Assembly: GCF_019578655.1 (NCBI RefSeq)
Contig: NC_063261.1
Location: 4,782,446-4,846,445 of the forward strand
Length of the DNA stretch: 64,000 nucleotides
Direction of reading: 5' to 3'
DNA from: Ricinus communis
Taxonomy: Eukaryota; Streptophyta; Magnoliopsida; Malpighiales; Euphorbiaceae
Position 1 is the stretch's first letter. Each line of letters opens with the position of its first letter. The translations under genes and the position numbers were made by a program. The notes under the pieces are model-generated. The model made no database searches, had not been told where the DNA came from, and saw only the letters and a program-made list of their open reading frames with translations. This document shows positions 1 to 11,515 of the stretch, one piece after another.

Positions 1-420
1 GCCTTGCCCGCAAGATGGTAAATGATTCGGCTTCGACCCATTTTGAGAAGTAGTCAATTGTTACGACTATGAACCTGTGACCATTAGAAGGAGACTTTAT
101 TTCTCCTATGATGTCAATCCCTCAAGCTGCAAAAGGCCAAGGAGACGTTAAGTTGTGCTGCTCGGTTGGAGGCACGTGACTCAGGTTACTGTACATCTGG
201 CAATCTTGGCATCTTCTTACTAGCGCTATGCAATTCTTTTCCATTGTTAACCAGTAATAACCTTACCGCATGATATTCCTGGTCAACAGTATGTTGTTTG
301 TATAGGGCCCACATACCCCTTTGTGTATTTCCTCCATCACTACTTGATTCTACTTTTGTCACACATCGGAGTTGTACACCCGACACCATTCTTCTATATA
401 GGACTCCCTCATGGCTGATG
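1..420 (-). pseudogene. Tat-1 integrase fragment
   Basis: Minus-strand translation of 1-130 gives an integrase core start with GIDIIGEI and DYFSKWVEAESF, which carries the first catalytic aspartate. Upstream, 186-390 encodes the HHCC-type region but is frameshifted. The same segment is found in Tat-2 at 22600-22990, which supports the reading. The rest of the core lies outside the window. This is a broken remnant. Confidence 0.75.
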
Positions 421-435
421 TAGTATCTGGCTTGA

Positions 436-1110
436 ATTCACAACATGTATCTTTCCTTGGCTATTGCTTCTTTTAGATACTCCCTGCTTTTTATGAGTTT
501 CTTCATATCATAGAACCATGGCTTCTCTTCTAGTCCCATCTGAACTTGCATTAGCCGATCTCCTTGATAACAAGGCGCACCTAATTTCACGATCACCAAA
601 GGCTTCATTGAAAGCTGCGAGGGATTGACCCACATAGACGATAGAGTAGCTAGCACATCTGCCATTTGATTCATCCTAAGGCAAGTGTACAAAGGAACAC
701 TTGGAGAAGGTGCACACTAAAGTTCTGAGATAGTTGATGTACGACTTCAACCTCTCTTTTTTTACTTTCCATTCCTCGAGGCTTTGTTGGATTACTAGCA
801 TAGAATCCCCATAGGCCATCAAATGCTTAGCTCATGCTATCACGACCGCTTCTAATCCAAATAAACATGCTTCGTATTCCCACATATTATTGGTCACTTT
901 AAAGTCCAATCTCTTGGCCATTGGCAGCATCTCCTATTCTGGCATGATCAGGACTACTTCCCCGCCCTTCTTATATTCACAACTCCATCAAAGTACATCT
1001 TCCATTCTTAAATCTCAATTGCCCCTATATTCTTATAAGAAAATTCCAGATCTTAAGGGCCGTCTCTTTCGATCGCATTCTAGGCTAGAAACTTAGCTAC
1101 AACTACCCTT
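436..1110 (-). pseudogene. Tat-1 archaeal-type RNase H and tether
   Basis: The minus strand reads WKMYFDG near 970-990 (first acidic residue), then EYEACLFGLE (about 850-880), YGDSMLVIQQ (about 795-825) and the linker GLEEKPWFYD at about 515-545. These match the second RNase H (aRNH) that marks Tat elements and the segment leading to integrase. Several in-frame stops interrupt it. Tat-2 keeps the same motifs at 23290-23620. Confidence 0.7.
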
Positions 1111-1277
1111 GACTACCTTCTTAGTGATGTATTTAATGTCAAATTCTGTTAGAAGCACAATCATCTAGCCAACTTTCTTATAAGAGATAGAGTTTCAAAT
1201 AGGTGCATCAGAGGGTCTATCTTTGAAATTACTTGCACTTTATAAGATTGAAAGTAGTGCCTTAACTTCCTTGTAGC

Positions 1278-1800
1278 CTATATCATGACTAGGCATGTCT
1301 TTTCCATGAGGTTACACTTTAACTCGTAAGGCAGCAACTTCTTACTGAGATAATAAACTACATGCTCTACATCGTTAGGTCCATACTGCGTTACCATTGC
1401 TCCCATAGCTTTCTCCTCTAAGGCCAAGTAAAGGATCGGCAGTTTGCCATCCTTCGGCGGCTTGAGTACCGATGGCTTCATCAGATATTCCTTGATTCTA
1501 TCCAAGGCCTTCTGACAATGTTCATCCCACACAATAGGCTGATGTTTCCTTAAGAGCTTAAAGATAGGATCACAAAGCATTGTAAGCTTAGAAATGAACC
1601 TACTGATGTGTTGCAAGCGTCCTAGGAAACCTTTGACTTCTTTCTCGGTCTTTGGCGCTGACATCTCTTAAGTAGCTTTGAATTTATCCGAATCTATCTT
1701 TATACCTCGCTGACTTACTATATGCTCTAATAGCTTCCTTGATGTAACTCTGAGCACGCTCTTCTTTAGGTTGAGTTAGGTTATACCTTTTTACTCGTCC
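1278..1800 (-). pseudogene. Tat-1 Ty3-type RNase H
   Basis: A 128-residue open stretch starts MSAPKTEKEVKGFLGRLQH, the usual connection between RT and RNase H in Ty3/gypsy pol. It continues with LYLALEEKAMGAMV and VVYYLSKKLLPYE, the conserved RNase H region. The region 1665-1800 upstream is frameshifted but still resembles the RT-RNH tether. The Tat-3 fragment at 55810-56040 is homologous. Confidence 0.75.
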
Positions 1801-1818
1801 TAAAAACTTATCAAGAGC

Positions 1819-2388
1819 CTAAAAGTGCCCTTCCCTTGTTTCAGACTTTACCATCATGTCATCAATATACATCTCCACCTCCTTGTGCATCATGTCGTGA
1901 AACAAGGTAGTGGCTGCTCTCTGATAAGTTTCCTCCGTGTTCTTTAGTCCAAAAGGCATAACCTTGTAGCAGTATGTCCCCCACTTGGTGATAAACGATG
2001 TTTTCAGCTTGTTCTCTACTACCATCATGATCTGATTATACCCGAAGAACCCATCTGTAATGGAGTACATTGCATTCGAAGCAGGACTGTCGATTATAAC
2101 GTCTATGTGAGGAAGAGGAAAGTCGTCCTTTTGGCATGCCTTATTCAAGTCCCTATAATCCACGCACATTCATACTTTACCATCCTTCTTCGGGACTGGA
2201 ACAATATTTGCCAACCATTCGGGGTAGTCAACCACATCAAGGAAACATGCCTTAACCTGCTTAGCAACCTCTTCTCGTATCTTCTCTGCCCATTTCGGTC
2301 TCAGTCTTCTCATCTTCTGGTTGACCGACTTGATATGCGTATGAATCAGGATATGGTGTTCTGCTATTTTCCTGTCTAGACCTAGCAT
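1819..2388 (-). pseudogene. Tat-1 reverse transcriptase
   Basis: Two adjoining minus-strand stretches (2388-2170 and 2169-1819) together give a Ty3/gypsy RT palm. The first contains PVPKKDGKV, then a TGA stop, then MCVDYRDLNKACQKDDFPLP. YKVMPFGLKN and the catalytic box MYIDDMMVKS follow. The single TGA stands where related RTs have arginine (CGA to TGA is the simplest change). The catalytic YIDD is intact, but the polyprotein around it is broken. Confidence 0.85.
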
Positions 2389-2477
2389 GTCGTCGTAGGA
2401 CTAAGTAAATACCGCTTTTCTTTTCTCTATTATTTTCTCAAATTCTCTCCTCTCTTCAGGAGTTATATCATGAGCTA

Positions 2478-3246
2478 TCAGAATGTTCCGTGGATATACA
2501 TCCTATCGATGATTAGGTTCTTGAAAATCTCAAAACTCGGTACCTCAGTTATAGCTAAACTAACAAGTTCGGGCTCCCTAGAGTAAGGCATGTACTCCTG
2601 GACGAATAGGTCTTTTAGAGTCTTACCCTTCGATTTACCCTCATCTTCTTCTTTAGAATATCCCAAAACTCACAGAGTCTTCTAAACTTTAAAGTCTGGT
2701 AGCTCTGCAACACCCTGCTAATTCTTTCCCAACCCATTCCAATCATGAAGTTCATTCTTTTGTACATGCTTGCCTTCATGAGGGAATTTCACCTTCTGAT
2801 GTACTATGGAAGGGACTCCTCCTAGGGCATGGAACCATGGCCTTCCCAATAATAATGTAAAAGTTATCGGGATGTCCAAGACAGTGAACTCCCTTGGATT
2901 CAATAGGACCCATCTTCATCAGTGCTGAAAACGTCCCTTCTACATCTCTTTTCATCTCATTGTAGGCACTTATGACCGTGTTTGATGGTTTTAGGTCATT
3001 CGTAGTCATTCCTAGTTTAGGGAGTATGCGAGAAGGACACACGTTGATAGCTGACCCTTTATTAACCATCAAACATGGGGTTTTCTTCCTTTTTACTTCT
3101 CTTGCTATGTAGAGAGCCTTATTATGGTCTCTTCCCTCAAGTTGTAGGTCTTCATACGAAAAGGTGATCATCCTGATAGTCTTGTCAGTTACCATTTTGA
3201 TTATCTCCTCGGGGGTAGCTGCTGTGCTAACACTTATACCATACAA
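2478..3246 (-). pseudogene. Tat-1 aspartic protease region
   Basis: The minus strand at 3246-2776 reads GRDHNKALYI, then MVNKGSAINVCPS where active Tat proteases have a D-N-G-S-A-type centre, so the catalytic aspartate is replaced by asparagine. After a frameshift, 2903-2718 continues with LDIPITFTLLLGRPWFHALGG and HQKVKF, the conserved C-terminal part. 2666-2478 holds the PR-RT linker. A homologous, separately broken copy is at 57413-58115. Confidence 0.75.
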
Positions 3247-3279
3247 GGCCTGTATTAGAGCCTTTCTATGGTCCGATGA

Positions 3280-4507
3280 ATGTATCAGTAGTTCCTAGAT
3301 GTTAGCTGTCTTTTTCTCTTTCCTTCATTGTTCTAGCAACACGATTTTTACGGTAGTTTGCCCTTCCGATAGTTCTTATAGTCTTTCTTTTGTCATTCTC
3401 TATTTCCTCGACCTGTAGCTCATCATCGTACTGGTCCATTGAGGTTTTAGGGCTCATCATCTACAACCTTTCAACCCATCCGGGAAGGACATTTCGGACC
3501 ACCATACCAACTTGGTCCTTTTTAGAGGGCTTGTTCTTCATCAGTCCCGTCTTATTCCTCCATATGGTTAGGAAATCAGAGAAGGACTCATTTGGCTTCT
3601 ACTTAGTGGATTCGAGATATCTGATGACACTTCCAAATGAGTGTTGTAGCCATACTACTTGATAAAAGAATTGCATAAATCGCACCATTCAACTTTAGTA
3701 GATTTTTCCAGACCGTGATACTAGTTGACAACGGGTCCTTCAAGTGACAACACAAACAACTTAACAATCTAGGTCATGCTCAATTGAGTAGTTCCCACAC
3801 TGCTTCAGATGAACTTTTGGGTCAACAGTCCTGTTGAACTTGTTCATCTCGGGCATTCTAAACTTCGTAGGCAGCTTGTCTTCTCCCGTTAAAACCAATT
3901 TCTCTAAATCATAGGTCAGGTCCAAACCTTTGATTTTTAGTATACCCTGCATCTTGCCAAATCGGACACTCAGAACACTCAAAGCTTCATTAGTGGCAAA
4001 GGCAGTCTCCCTTTTAGCTTGGTCTAACATGAACTCATCAAAGTCTCAAAAATTCTGGGGCACTCACATTTTGGCTAGGTCTTCAGTATTGGCATTAGCA
4101 TTGGCCGCAGCAACAGCTGCAGCTGCAGTGGTAGTTGTAGTCTCAGCGACAACCACAGCCGGGTCAACAGCAACAAGAAGGTTAGCCGATGTAACAAGAG
4201 CAACAGGTGGGGCTTGGTTTACAGCCATCCCAGCCAAGAGTTGCTGTAGCTCTTTCCGAATCATACCCCTTAAGTCATCAATGTCAACATTCTTAAGGAT
4301 CTCGACGTCTTATTCATTAGCTCTTTCATTGGCCATCTCTTCGGTAGCTTGGCATCTTGGTCTTTTTAGGTGTTCTAACACACTCCTAATCCTTGGAGAA
4401 ATGGGCACTCTTTCAAATCTCCTACTGTCTTCTCTCTTCCAACCCATAAGAGAGTCTATATGGCTAAAAAAATAAAGGTTAGTATGATGCATGCGATGCA
4501 CGTACAA
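3280..4507 (-). pseudogene. Tat-1 gag
   Basis: The minus-strand translation runs through a putative start near 4500, a basic segment, an alanine/threonine/asparagine-rich tract (4064-4260) and a gag core with KPNESFSDFLTIWRNK around 3540-3610. Tat-2 gag (24700-25600) repeats the same order, including PNEPFSDFLTKWRNK, which confirms that it is gag. The region has multiple stops. The 181-residue plus-strand ORF over 3930-4475 is the antisense shadow of the alanine-rich tract. Confidence 0.65.
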
Positions 4508-4995
4508 TGCACAAGGACAAAGAAAAAGAGGCTAGCACACACAGTAGTATACAATTCATCCTTCCAACCTTATCACTCCTGTAAACAGTTCGTGATGAGT
4601 CATCCTTCCCTAGGATTTTGGGTTTGGGCTTTCTATTAACAAGGAATAATAGACCTGATGTGCATGCCATAAGCTCTTAAAGCAGATGAAAACAAACAAG
4701 GCAATATTTCTCAGTGTAAGTATAAAAGCCTGTATATTTTGGGTTAGACTCTAGTTCCACATTTTTGGGCCAAGGCCTTTTAATATTGGGCATAAGATAC
4801 TTACAAGGAAAAACATCTCATACAGCAAGCAGTAAGATTCCTAAGGGAGATTACTACGGTCATTACCATGGGCTGGGTCTTAGGTAAGGATAAAAGGCTC
4901 CCACAAGCAAAAAGTGCTCTTTCTTGGCTCATCTCCCATTCAAGGGTCCATGCGATGAAGGAAATTCACTCCTTACTTATGAGTGATAGTAGCTA
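4508..4995 (-). other. Tat-1 leader, primer binding site deleted
   Basis: This non-coding leader aligns base by base with Tat-2 25640-26149. At 4995 it jumps straight to the LTR, skipping the equivalent of Tat-2 26150-26332 (183 bases, including the primer binding site). The trinucleotide CTA stands at both deletion edges in Tat-2, so the loss looks like a microhomology deletion. Confidence 0.7.
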
Positions 4996-7136
4996 TAGGC
5001 GGTGGTTTCAGGCGCGCACCCAAGTGTCTTTAGCGACTACGACACTGTAAGGCTTTTCAACCTAATCGGGAACATGCTAACTAGTCACTAAGACTAGTGC
5101 GAAGATGGGAGTCGCCACTCAGGTAATCACTGGGACACTTTTACTAATGAGTGGCTTTTTTCAAATTCCATAAGGAAACTTAAGCCATAGTGTTCAGAGA
5201 TGGATCCAGAAACTGACTTCCTTACTTATGTATATTAGTCATTAAATTTATTATTTAATTAAATATTCCCTATAAATGCAAGTATTTTATACACAGGCAT
5301 GCCAAAACATCACACAATACATATAAGTCTAGCCTATTTTATTCATGGCTAGCCCATATTTAGGTTATTAATCTAACTTACTAACCAATTATGTATAAGG
5401 CCCACCTATTCTAGCCTAATTACATGTTCTGCTCTTTGAATTCCAATTTTTAAGCCTATTGGACTACTTGTTATAAGAAGGCCCATTTATTATGATCTCA
5501 AACCTAACTAAGTTCAAACCCTAACTAAACATGTCAAATCCCACTAATCTAATTAAATTTTAGGGTTTAGGCCCAATCAAGATGGATTAGCTTATTAGAT
5601 TACCAAATTAATGTTGGATCAGTTTTTTGGCCCAAAGTCTATGTGGCTCGTTTTAATTAATCAATCATATAATAATGTACTGGGTTAACATGCAATGAAT
5701 AATAATAAAAAGATAATAAAGAAAATAAAGTAGAAAAGAAAACTCTAGCTATTATAACCCGCCTATAACTATGATTACAAAACTAGAAAGATCTAAAACT
5801 AAATAAGAGCCTAGAATACATTAAGATTTGCCAAAAAAGTAGAAAATAAATGGTCAAACATGGTCAACCGATCGACTGTGCATGAAGAGCCAATCCGCTC
5901 AGTCTAGAGCCAATCAGTTCTATTTTGAGCCGATCGGCTCTAGAGTCCAGGGGCAGATTCCTTCAATTTCTCCTTTGTTCACCAGTTTAATCTCACACTC
6001 CATAGCCGATTTTCACAGGCATAGGTATTAAAAAATTAATTAGAATTAGATAAAATAGATAAAAAAAAATAACAAGATAAAGTTATAGAAGCTAAAAAAC
6101 CTAAATGACTAAAAACCCTAAAATCCTACAAACTGACAGTAAGTTCTTAATATCATATTTAAAACCCTATTATTATGCATATGAATAAAAACCTAATCTA
6201 ATCATATTTATCAAAAATCAAAACCCTAATCATACTTCTAAGAATAAATAATATAAAGAACATAAGAAGGAATGAAAGAACCGATTTTTATGATGGATGG
6301 GGATATATGGTGGAAGGAACCCTCAGGTTGTCACCGTAGATGTTAGATATATAAGTCTCAGGCGATGAGGATATAGTTGAGTTAAAGACTGGGTAGAAAT
6401 CCAATGTTGGATCTAGCTTTGTGAAATCTTTTGTCGATTAAAAAATAGTTTCTTAAAACGCTCTTTCTTAAGTGACTTATTTCCTAAAATTACTCTTTTT
6501 TAAGTGGTTTGGATTCTCGAATATTAACTACCATCAATAGGACTTTTCTCTCTGTTTTCTTTTGATTTGCTCTCTTTTTCTTCTTTCTCAGTGTTTCTTC
6601 TCTCTTGATTTCACTTACGATTGAATTTTAATTCTCGATTCCTCCTTGAAACCCTAAACATGTCTTTCTATTTATAGAGGTAGGGTTTCAAAGGAAACCT
6701 TAAAGGAAGCAATAGATTTTAGGAAATATCGATAAATATCCAATTTATTTATTTAAAATTTAAATAATTATCGATAAAACAGTGATTATCGTCAAGAAAA
6801 CCTTCTAGAATCTGTATCTAGACGTAAAATCGTCCGAAAAATGACGTCGGAGTGTCAAAATCCAATCGGTTCTATATAGAGCCGATTGGCTGTGTGTAGA
6901 GCCGATGGGCTCTATAAAGGAATTTTCAAAGTTTACTATTTAGTCCCTGATTTTATAAAAATCATCATTTTGACCCTCAAACTTAATTTTTCTAACAATT
7001 AGGCCCAAATTGATTTTTGATCCTAGCCTCGGATTCGCATGTCCTTCACCTCCCAAGACTCGAGAAGGCAGTAACTTTCATCATAGGGTTTTCCATTTTT
7101 CCCTTGATATTTGGATCCGAAAAAGGGGTGCTGACA
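4996..7136 (-). repeat. Tat LTR shared by Tat-1 (5') and Tat-2 (3')
   Basis: On the minus strand the LTR starts TGTCAGCACCCC at 7136 and ends at 4996, where the expected CA terminus reads TA. It matches the Tat-2 LTR 26333-28570 over its length. It has GAGCCGATCGGCTC-like motif clusters at 5866-5955 and 6855-6915 and a TATA box at 6668-6677. The polypurine tract of Tat-2 lies immediately beyond 7136 and Tat-1 leader immediately before 4996. Confidence 0.85.
6668..6677 (-). promoter_or_regulatory. TATA box of Tat LTR
   Basis: The minus strand reads CTATAAATAG in a run conserved with the Tat-2 LTR (28082-28091) and the plus-strand LTR fragment (58853-58862). Conservation in three copies, between the palindrome cluster and a CT-rich leader, marks it as the likely LTR promoter. 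Confidence 0.65.
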
Positions 7137-7150
7137 GTTGCCCCCGATTT
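7137..7150 (-). promoter_or_regulatory. Polypurine tract of Tat-2
   Basis: The minus strand reads AAATCGGGGGCAAC directly before the LTR start TGTCAG. A G-rich tract touching the LTR is the plus-strand primer of LTR retroelements. Its position shows that 4996-7136 is the 3' LTR of the element extending to the right. Confidence 0.75.
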
Positions 7151-7344
7151 GTTGAAAATTATGAGCATGCAAATGCGTTAAACAAATTGAGACAAATCAT
7201 AGACATCAAGGATATAACAAGAGGATATGTGAGCTATAGAAGCCACGCTTCATAAGCTCGAACTTTAATTGATGATTTACTGTGGGGCTACACCCACTTG
7301 GGTTAAGGACTTCGCTCTTCTAGAGAATTCTCAGTTTCACTCCA
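7151..7344. other. Tat-2 3' non-coding region, left of the Athila-A insertion
   Basis: No gene is seen. The sequence ends with CTCCA (7340-7344), which is the 5-bp target duplication of Athila-A. It resumes after 16099. The phrase 'gggttaaggacttcgc' near 7300 is the first copy of the tandem repeat that continues at 16108. Confidence 0.6.
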
Positions 7345-8822
7345 TGATGTGCGTAGAATACACACATCTAAATAGGGATTTTAAGGCAGAATTTATGTAC
7401 ATTTGGATGTAAATTGGTCCCAACACTCACCCTGTGCATTTGTTTGTGTGCTTTAGGTCCAAAAGAAGTCAAAGAGTGATAACGGGAAGAATTGGAGCAG
7501 AATTGGACATCAAAGTTGCCGAAACAAGTCGAGTTCGCGCATCCCTAATCTGAACATGGCGGTGTTAGTTTTAACACTAGCCGTGTTCCCAACACGGGTA
7601 CCAAAAAGGGTCGTGTTGGGTGCATTCGACATCAAAGAAAAAGAAGCATTAAGAAGCACGGCCACAGAGAGTAACACGGGCATTAGCACGGGCCGTGTTC
7701 CAAACACGCCCATCAACACCAGCCCGTGTTCCTAACACGGGCATCAACACGGCCATGTTCGCGGTGGCAGGATGAATTAATTAAAAGAAAGAAAAGAGGA
7801 AACGAAAAGGAGAACGGGGAGAACATCCTAAACCCTAATTTTTCTCTCTCTAAGGGTTTTCTGAGCTTGAACCAAGGAAAAAGGAGACTTGGACCAAGGT
7901 TCAAATCGGATTCCCTTCAAAGATTGAAGATTGGGCAAAGTTCGTTGATTGGTTTCAATTTGAGTAAGAGGAACAAGAATTGATTCAATTCGAGCAAGAG
8001 GAATTGGGGTTTTGTTTACTCTCATCCAAGGGTGTAATCGGGTTTCTCTACCTTTACTCGTTGTAATTGAATTCTTGTGGGTTTTGATAATGAACATGTT
8101 TAGCTAGATTGATTAAATCCATTGGGATTTCTTTACTATGTTGGCTTAATATTATATTGTTAGATTGTTTGAGTTAGTTTTGTATTCTTCTTGCTTTCAG
8201 TATTAATAAGATAATGCATTATTCATGAGACGTTGTGAATTGTGGTGTTTATATTGCTTTATGTGATTGAGAAGTCCATTTGGCAATTGGAATTTTGAAT
8301 AGTAAGAATTGGTTAATAATCACTTAGAGATAAGGATAATTAATTAGTCAGATTAAGAATTAACAAAGCTTAATAAAGGCGGATTAATGCTTAATGCTAA
8401 TTTAAGAATCAATCGTTAGGAAGAGATTCCAACTTTAGGTTATTAGGTCTAGGAATTCAGTTATCTCGAGAGAGAAACCGAATTCAGTTAAGAATTTGTC
8501 CACGGGTAGCATAATTGGAGTCATCAATCCTTTATCTTTTCTTTGATTGCCAACTAGTTTAGGTTCCCTTTGGGTTTGCTTTCTTGTCTTGGTTATCTCA
8601 TTTATCCATTTATTCCTACGTCTCCCTTAGAACTTAGCTTGTAGCTATTAGTTAGTTTAGAAATTATTCATCATTCATTTTAGGTTAATATAACAAAGAA
8701 CAAAGGAGTAACTCTGGGCTTTCACTTTTCTGAGGAATACGACCTTGATACTCGCCATTAGTGCTAGACTACATCGATAGGTACACTGCCTTAGATTGTA
8801 GCTGCATAGATAGCAATCTTCA
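7345..8822 (+). repeat. Athila-A 5' LTR
   Basis: The 1478-bp LTR starts TGATGTGCG and ends CTTCA. It contains a cluster of inverted CCGTGTT...AACACGG motifs at 7555-7745, for example CCGTGTTCCCAACACGG at 7581-7597. The rest is AT-rich without an ORF worth calling. Confidence 0.9.
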
Positions 8823-8828
8823 AGTTTT

Positions 8829-8846
8829 TGGTGCCATTGCCAGGGA
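8829..8846 (+). promoter_or_regulatory. Athila-A primer binding site (tRNA-Asp type)
   Basis: The sequence TGGTGCCATTGCCAGGGA starts 7 bases past the LTR. It differs at three positions from the complement of the plant tRNA-Asp 3' end, each explained by C-to-T or G-to-A change. Athila elements usually prime with tRNA-Asp. Confidence 0.8.
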
Positions 8847-8989
8847 ACTGTTTAAAAACTAAAGTGAAATTTGCTATTTGTTAATTTAGCCATATTTTTC
8901 TTATTATTTTATATTTTTATTTTTATTTGTTTATTTATTTCATTTTATTTGTACATATTTATTTAGTTTAAGTTTATGATTTAGGTAGT

Positions 8990-10155
8990 GAATGATAAGG
9001 AGGTTCAATGCTAAACTCTTTGTATGACATGTTAGAAAATGGGATCAAGAACCAAGAGCGTGCTAAAAATTGGGATACCTGTGCATCTTTAGAAGCTCGA
9101 GTGGAATCGTTTTGCAGGGCTACCGATCAACTCTCCACTCCTATCCTTTCATCTCAAGTTTACATTTGAGTAATGATTGTCCATTGTGCAGTGATTTTAC
9201 TCATTATTCTTATAACTATGAACAGGTGAATTATATGGGAAGTTGGCCAAATGACTCGTATGGAAGCACCTACAATCAAGAGTGGAGCACTCATTCACCC
9301 TTTGGATGGAGCTTAGATGGCTAAGAACCACCAGGATATCAGCAACCACATCAGTAGCCTAATCTTGCACCTTCAACTCAAGATGAAGAGTTAGTGTCAG
9401 AGGAGCTGATGATGAGGTTCTTTACAAGTCTTGAGGATAGATTCCAACAAGCATAGAGGGTACTTGAAGGTCAACAAGCCTTGATTGAGAACATAGAGCA
9501 TCGAGTAGGCTTGATCTTCAAGTTACTAGCTGAAGAGCAATTGGGAACTCCATCAAACGCTACTGAATCCGAGGAACATTTGAGCGTCGTCACTTTGCGT
9601 TCAGGTGAGAATTTTTCTGGTTTATCTATTATGTTTGATGATGATGCTTATATGCAGGACGACTCCTTGAACATGGAGATAGAACTAGAAAAGGAAGAGG
9701 CAAACATGATTCCTCTGAAAGACTACCAACAGGAACGTACAATTGATGATACTAAGTTGCAGTTAAAAAAATTTTTGGTGGATTTTCCACAAGTCCCTTC
9801 GATGATGGAAGATGAGCACGAGTTATCCAATGAAGAAGTCTTGGAGGAGCTCGAGTTTCTTCTAGCAAGTGAACCAAGCCAAGGACTGGAGAAAACCATG
9901 GACATTCCTAAAGAAATTGCCCAAACGTCGATTCTTCCAATTGGTGAAACTCCAGCTTTCAAATTGGAAGAGCACCTAGAGCATCATGACTACGTGCAAA
10001 TATATGAGGAGCGAGTTTTGCCCATCATACTGGCAGCTTGCTTGACCGTCGGGAAGAGGAATTTGACGATTAGTCTTCTAAGCGGATACTTGAAGCCATT
10101 TACTTGGAAGAAGGATGGATGGTCATCAATCCCCATCGTTTGCTTTTCACTATGA
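8990..10155 (+). pseudogene. Athila-A gag remnant
   Basis: Fragmented gag. 9160-9310 encodes CPLCSDFTHYSYNYEQVNYMG, an Athila-type zinc-finger region, followed by a TYNQEWSTHSPFGWS segment. The open stretch 9481-10155 contains VVTLRSGE, the motif near the Athila gag/pol junction, then an acidic region and EERVLPIILAACLT, which normally leads into RT. The RT itself is missing. Stops near 9322, 9356 and 9455 break the N-terminal half. The first part of gag is deleted. Confidence 0.65.
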
Positions 10156-10464
10156 GTCCAACTAAGAAGACTCATCACATCAAAAAGAAGCACTTTTGGG
10201 AGGCATCCCAAATTCTATTTTTCATTTTTAATATTCTACCCTTTCATTGTGAACTTAGTTTGATTAGATTTTACAATTTGTTTTTGTTAAGTTTTATTTA
10301 TTTTTCATTTTTAATATTCTAGCCTTTTATTGTGAACTTAGTTTGATTAGATCTTACAGTTTGTTTTTGTTAAGTTTTATTTATGTTGAGTGTGTGAGTT
10401 GAGGACTTATTGGTTGTGCAGGTGAGAAAGTGTTGAGAATCTCAAGTTTTGCAGTTTTGGAGCT
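10156..10464 (+). repeat. Deletion scar and 82-bp tandem duplication in Athila-A
   Basis: A segment of about 82 bases beginning 'tttcatttttaatattct' occurs twice in a row (roughly 10219-10301 and 10302-10384). No ORF is supported. The short frame reading FGRHPK near 10195 resembles the end of Athila pol, placing the large pol deletion just upstream. Confidence 0.55.
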
Positions 10465-10866
10465 CAACACGGGCGTGTTCAAGACGTATTACCAACACGT
10501 TTATCTATACTGACCGTGTTAATCAACACAGACCGTGTTCTAATTGCAGAAAAACAAACTTTAAGGGGACACGTTCACAGAAGGTAACACGGCCATAAAC
10601 CCTAAACCGTGTTGGCAACACGCCTCGTGTTGTATCAACACGAACCGTGTTCTACTTGCGCAAAATCAAATTAAAGATGGGCATGTGCACAGAAGGTAAC
10701 ACGGGAATTTATGCCCGACCGTGTTGGTAACACGTCCCTGTGTTTCCTAAACACGAGCATTTTCATAAAAGTTAGTAAGTCAGCACACTTAACTTCACTC
10801 AACACGGGCCGATATCCAGACCGTGTTCAGGAACACGGCCCCTGTTAATGAACACGGGCATGTTCC
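10465..10866 (+). repeat. Palindromic ACACGG/CCGTGT cluster upstream of Athila-A env-position gene
   Basis: At least ten copies of AACACGG or its complement CCGTGTT, many as facing pairs, stand in 400 bases. The same motif family is in the Athila-A LTRs (7555-7745, 14825-15030). The cluster ends ten bases before an internal TATA box. Confidence 0.8.
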
Positions 10867-10875
10867 GGTCACGAC

Positions 10876-10885
10876 CTATATATAC
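10876..10885 (+). promoter_or_regulatory. Internal TATA box for the env-position transcript (Athila-A)
   Basis: CTATATATAC follows the palindrome cluster and precedes a CT-rich leader with a good splice donor at 10990. Athila-B has the same layout with CTATTTAAAC at 41972. The promoter role is inferred from layout. Confidence 0.5.
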
Positions 10886-10989
10886 GAATTCATTTCAAAA
10901 TGGCCAAAATTTTTGGCAATTCTCTCCTCTCTTGCTCTTTTCCTTTTTTTTATTCTCATCTTGAAAGCTTTGGATATTGCGTTTGTCAA

Positions 10990-11510
10990 GTAAGTTCCCT
11001 CCAACTTCATTTTCCATTCTTTGCTTTTGATTTTGATATTAGTTCGAATTTGTGTTTGAATTTTTTTTGGTGCATTGTTTCACATTCATGTTTGTGTTTA
11101 AATTCTCTTTTGTTTTCTTTAATTTAGTTTACATATTTAACTTGTTCACATTTTCTGTTTTTCTTTTCTACCATTATTCATGTTTGTGATTAATTCCTTA
11201 TTTTCCTCTCTATTATTATTGGTGGCCACTAAACAATAGGCTTTGTCATATATAGTCGACTCTGTTTGTGTCTGTTCTATATTAGCTTGTTGGTTTGCCT
11301 TGTGATGGGTTATGGCGAAGTTAAACTTTATATGGATGGATTGAAAATTTAATTGGTTAGCATCATGGTTTGTAGTGTTGTGGATTGAATTTTCTTTGTA
11401 GGACATTAAGCGGTTTAACTTCATCGAGTTAAATCGTTCGGTTTGTCCATTTTATGCCGTTATGCTGCCAGAATTTTGTTGATCCTTAGTATTAAAAATT
11501 TCATTTTCAG
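10990..11510 (+). other. Predicted 5'UTR intron of the Athila-A env-position gene
   Basis: The donor GTAAGT at 10990 and a T-rich acceptor ending TTTTCAG at 11510 enclose an AT-rich 521-base stretch without coding potential. The ATG at 11516 is 5 bases after the acceptor. Athila-B has donor GTAAGT at 42074 and acceptor TATCAG at 42967, with its ATG 5 bases further. Confidence 0.55.
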
Positions 11511-11515
11511 GTACC

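Larger units (their letters stand above)
1..7136 (-). mobile_element. Tat-1, degenerate Tat-lineage Ty3/gypsy element (partial)
   Basis: Read on the minus strand the order is LTR (7136-4996), leader, gag, protease, RT, RNase H, a second archaeal-type RNase H and integrase, which runs off the window at base 1. The order PR-RT-RNH-aRNH-INT, with the extra RNase H, is the hallmark of the Tat lineage of Ty3/gypsy elements. Stops and frameshifts break every domain and the primer binding site is deleted, so the copy is dead. Its only LTR in the window is directly joined on the other side to the polypurine tract of Tat-2, so the two elements share one LTR. The far LTR of Tat-1 lies outside the window. 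Confidence 0.85.

Noticed and set aside
3930..4475. 181-residue plus-strand ORF rich in A, V and T
   Set aside because: It is exactly antisense to the alanine-rich tract of Tat-1 gag; no start context or similarity.
9723..10211. Minus-strand ORFs opposite Athila-A gag
   Set aside because: Shadows of the gag frame without recognisable motifs.
10465..10866. Short repeats at irregular spacing, briefly considered as a CRISPR array
   Set aside because: Units are 7-15 bases, inverted as well as direct, with irregular spacers, in a plant retroelement.
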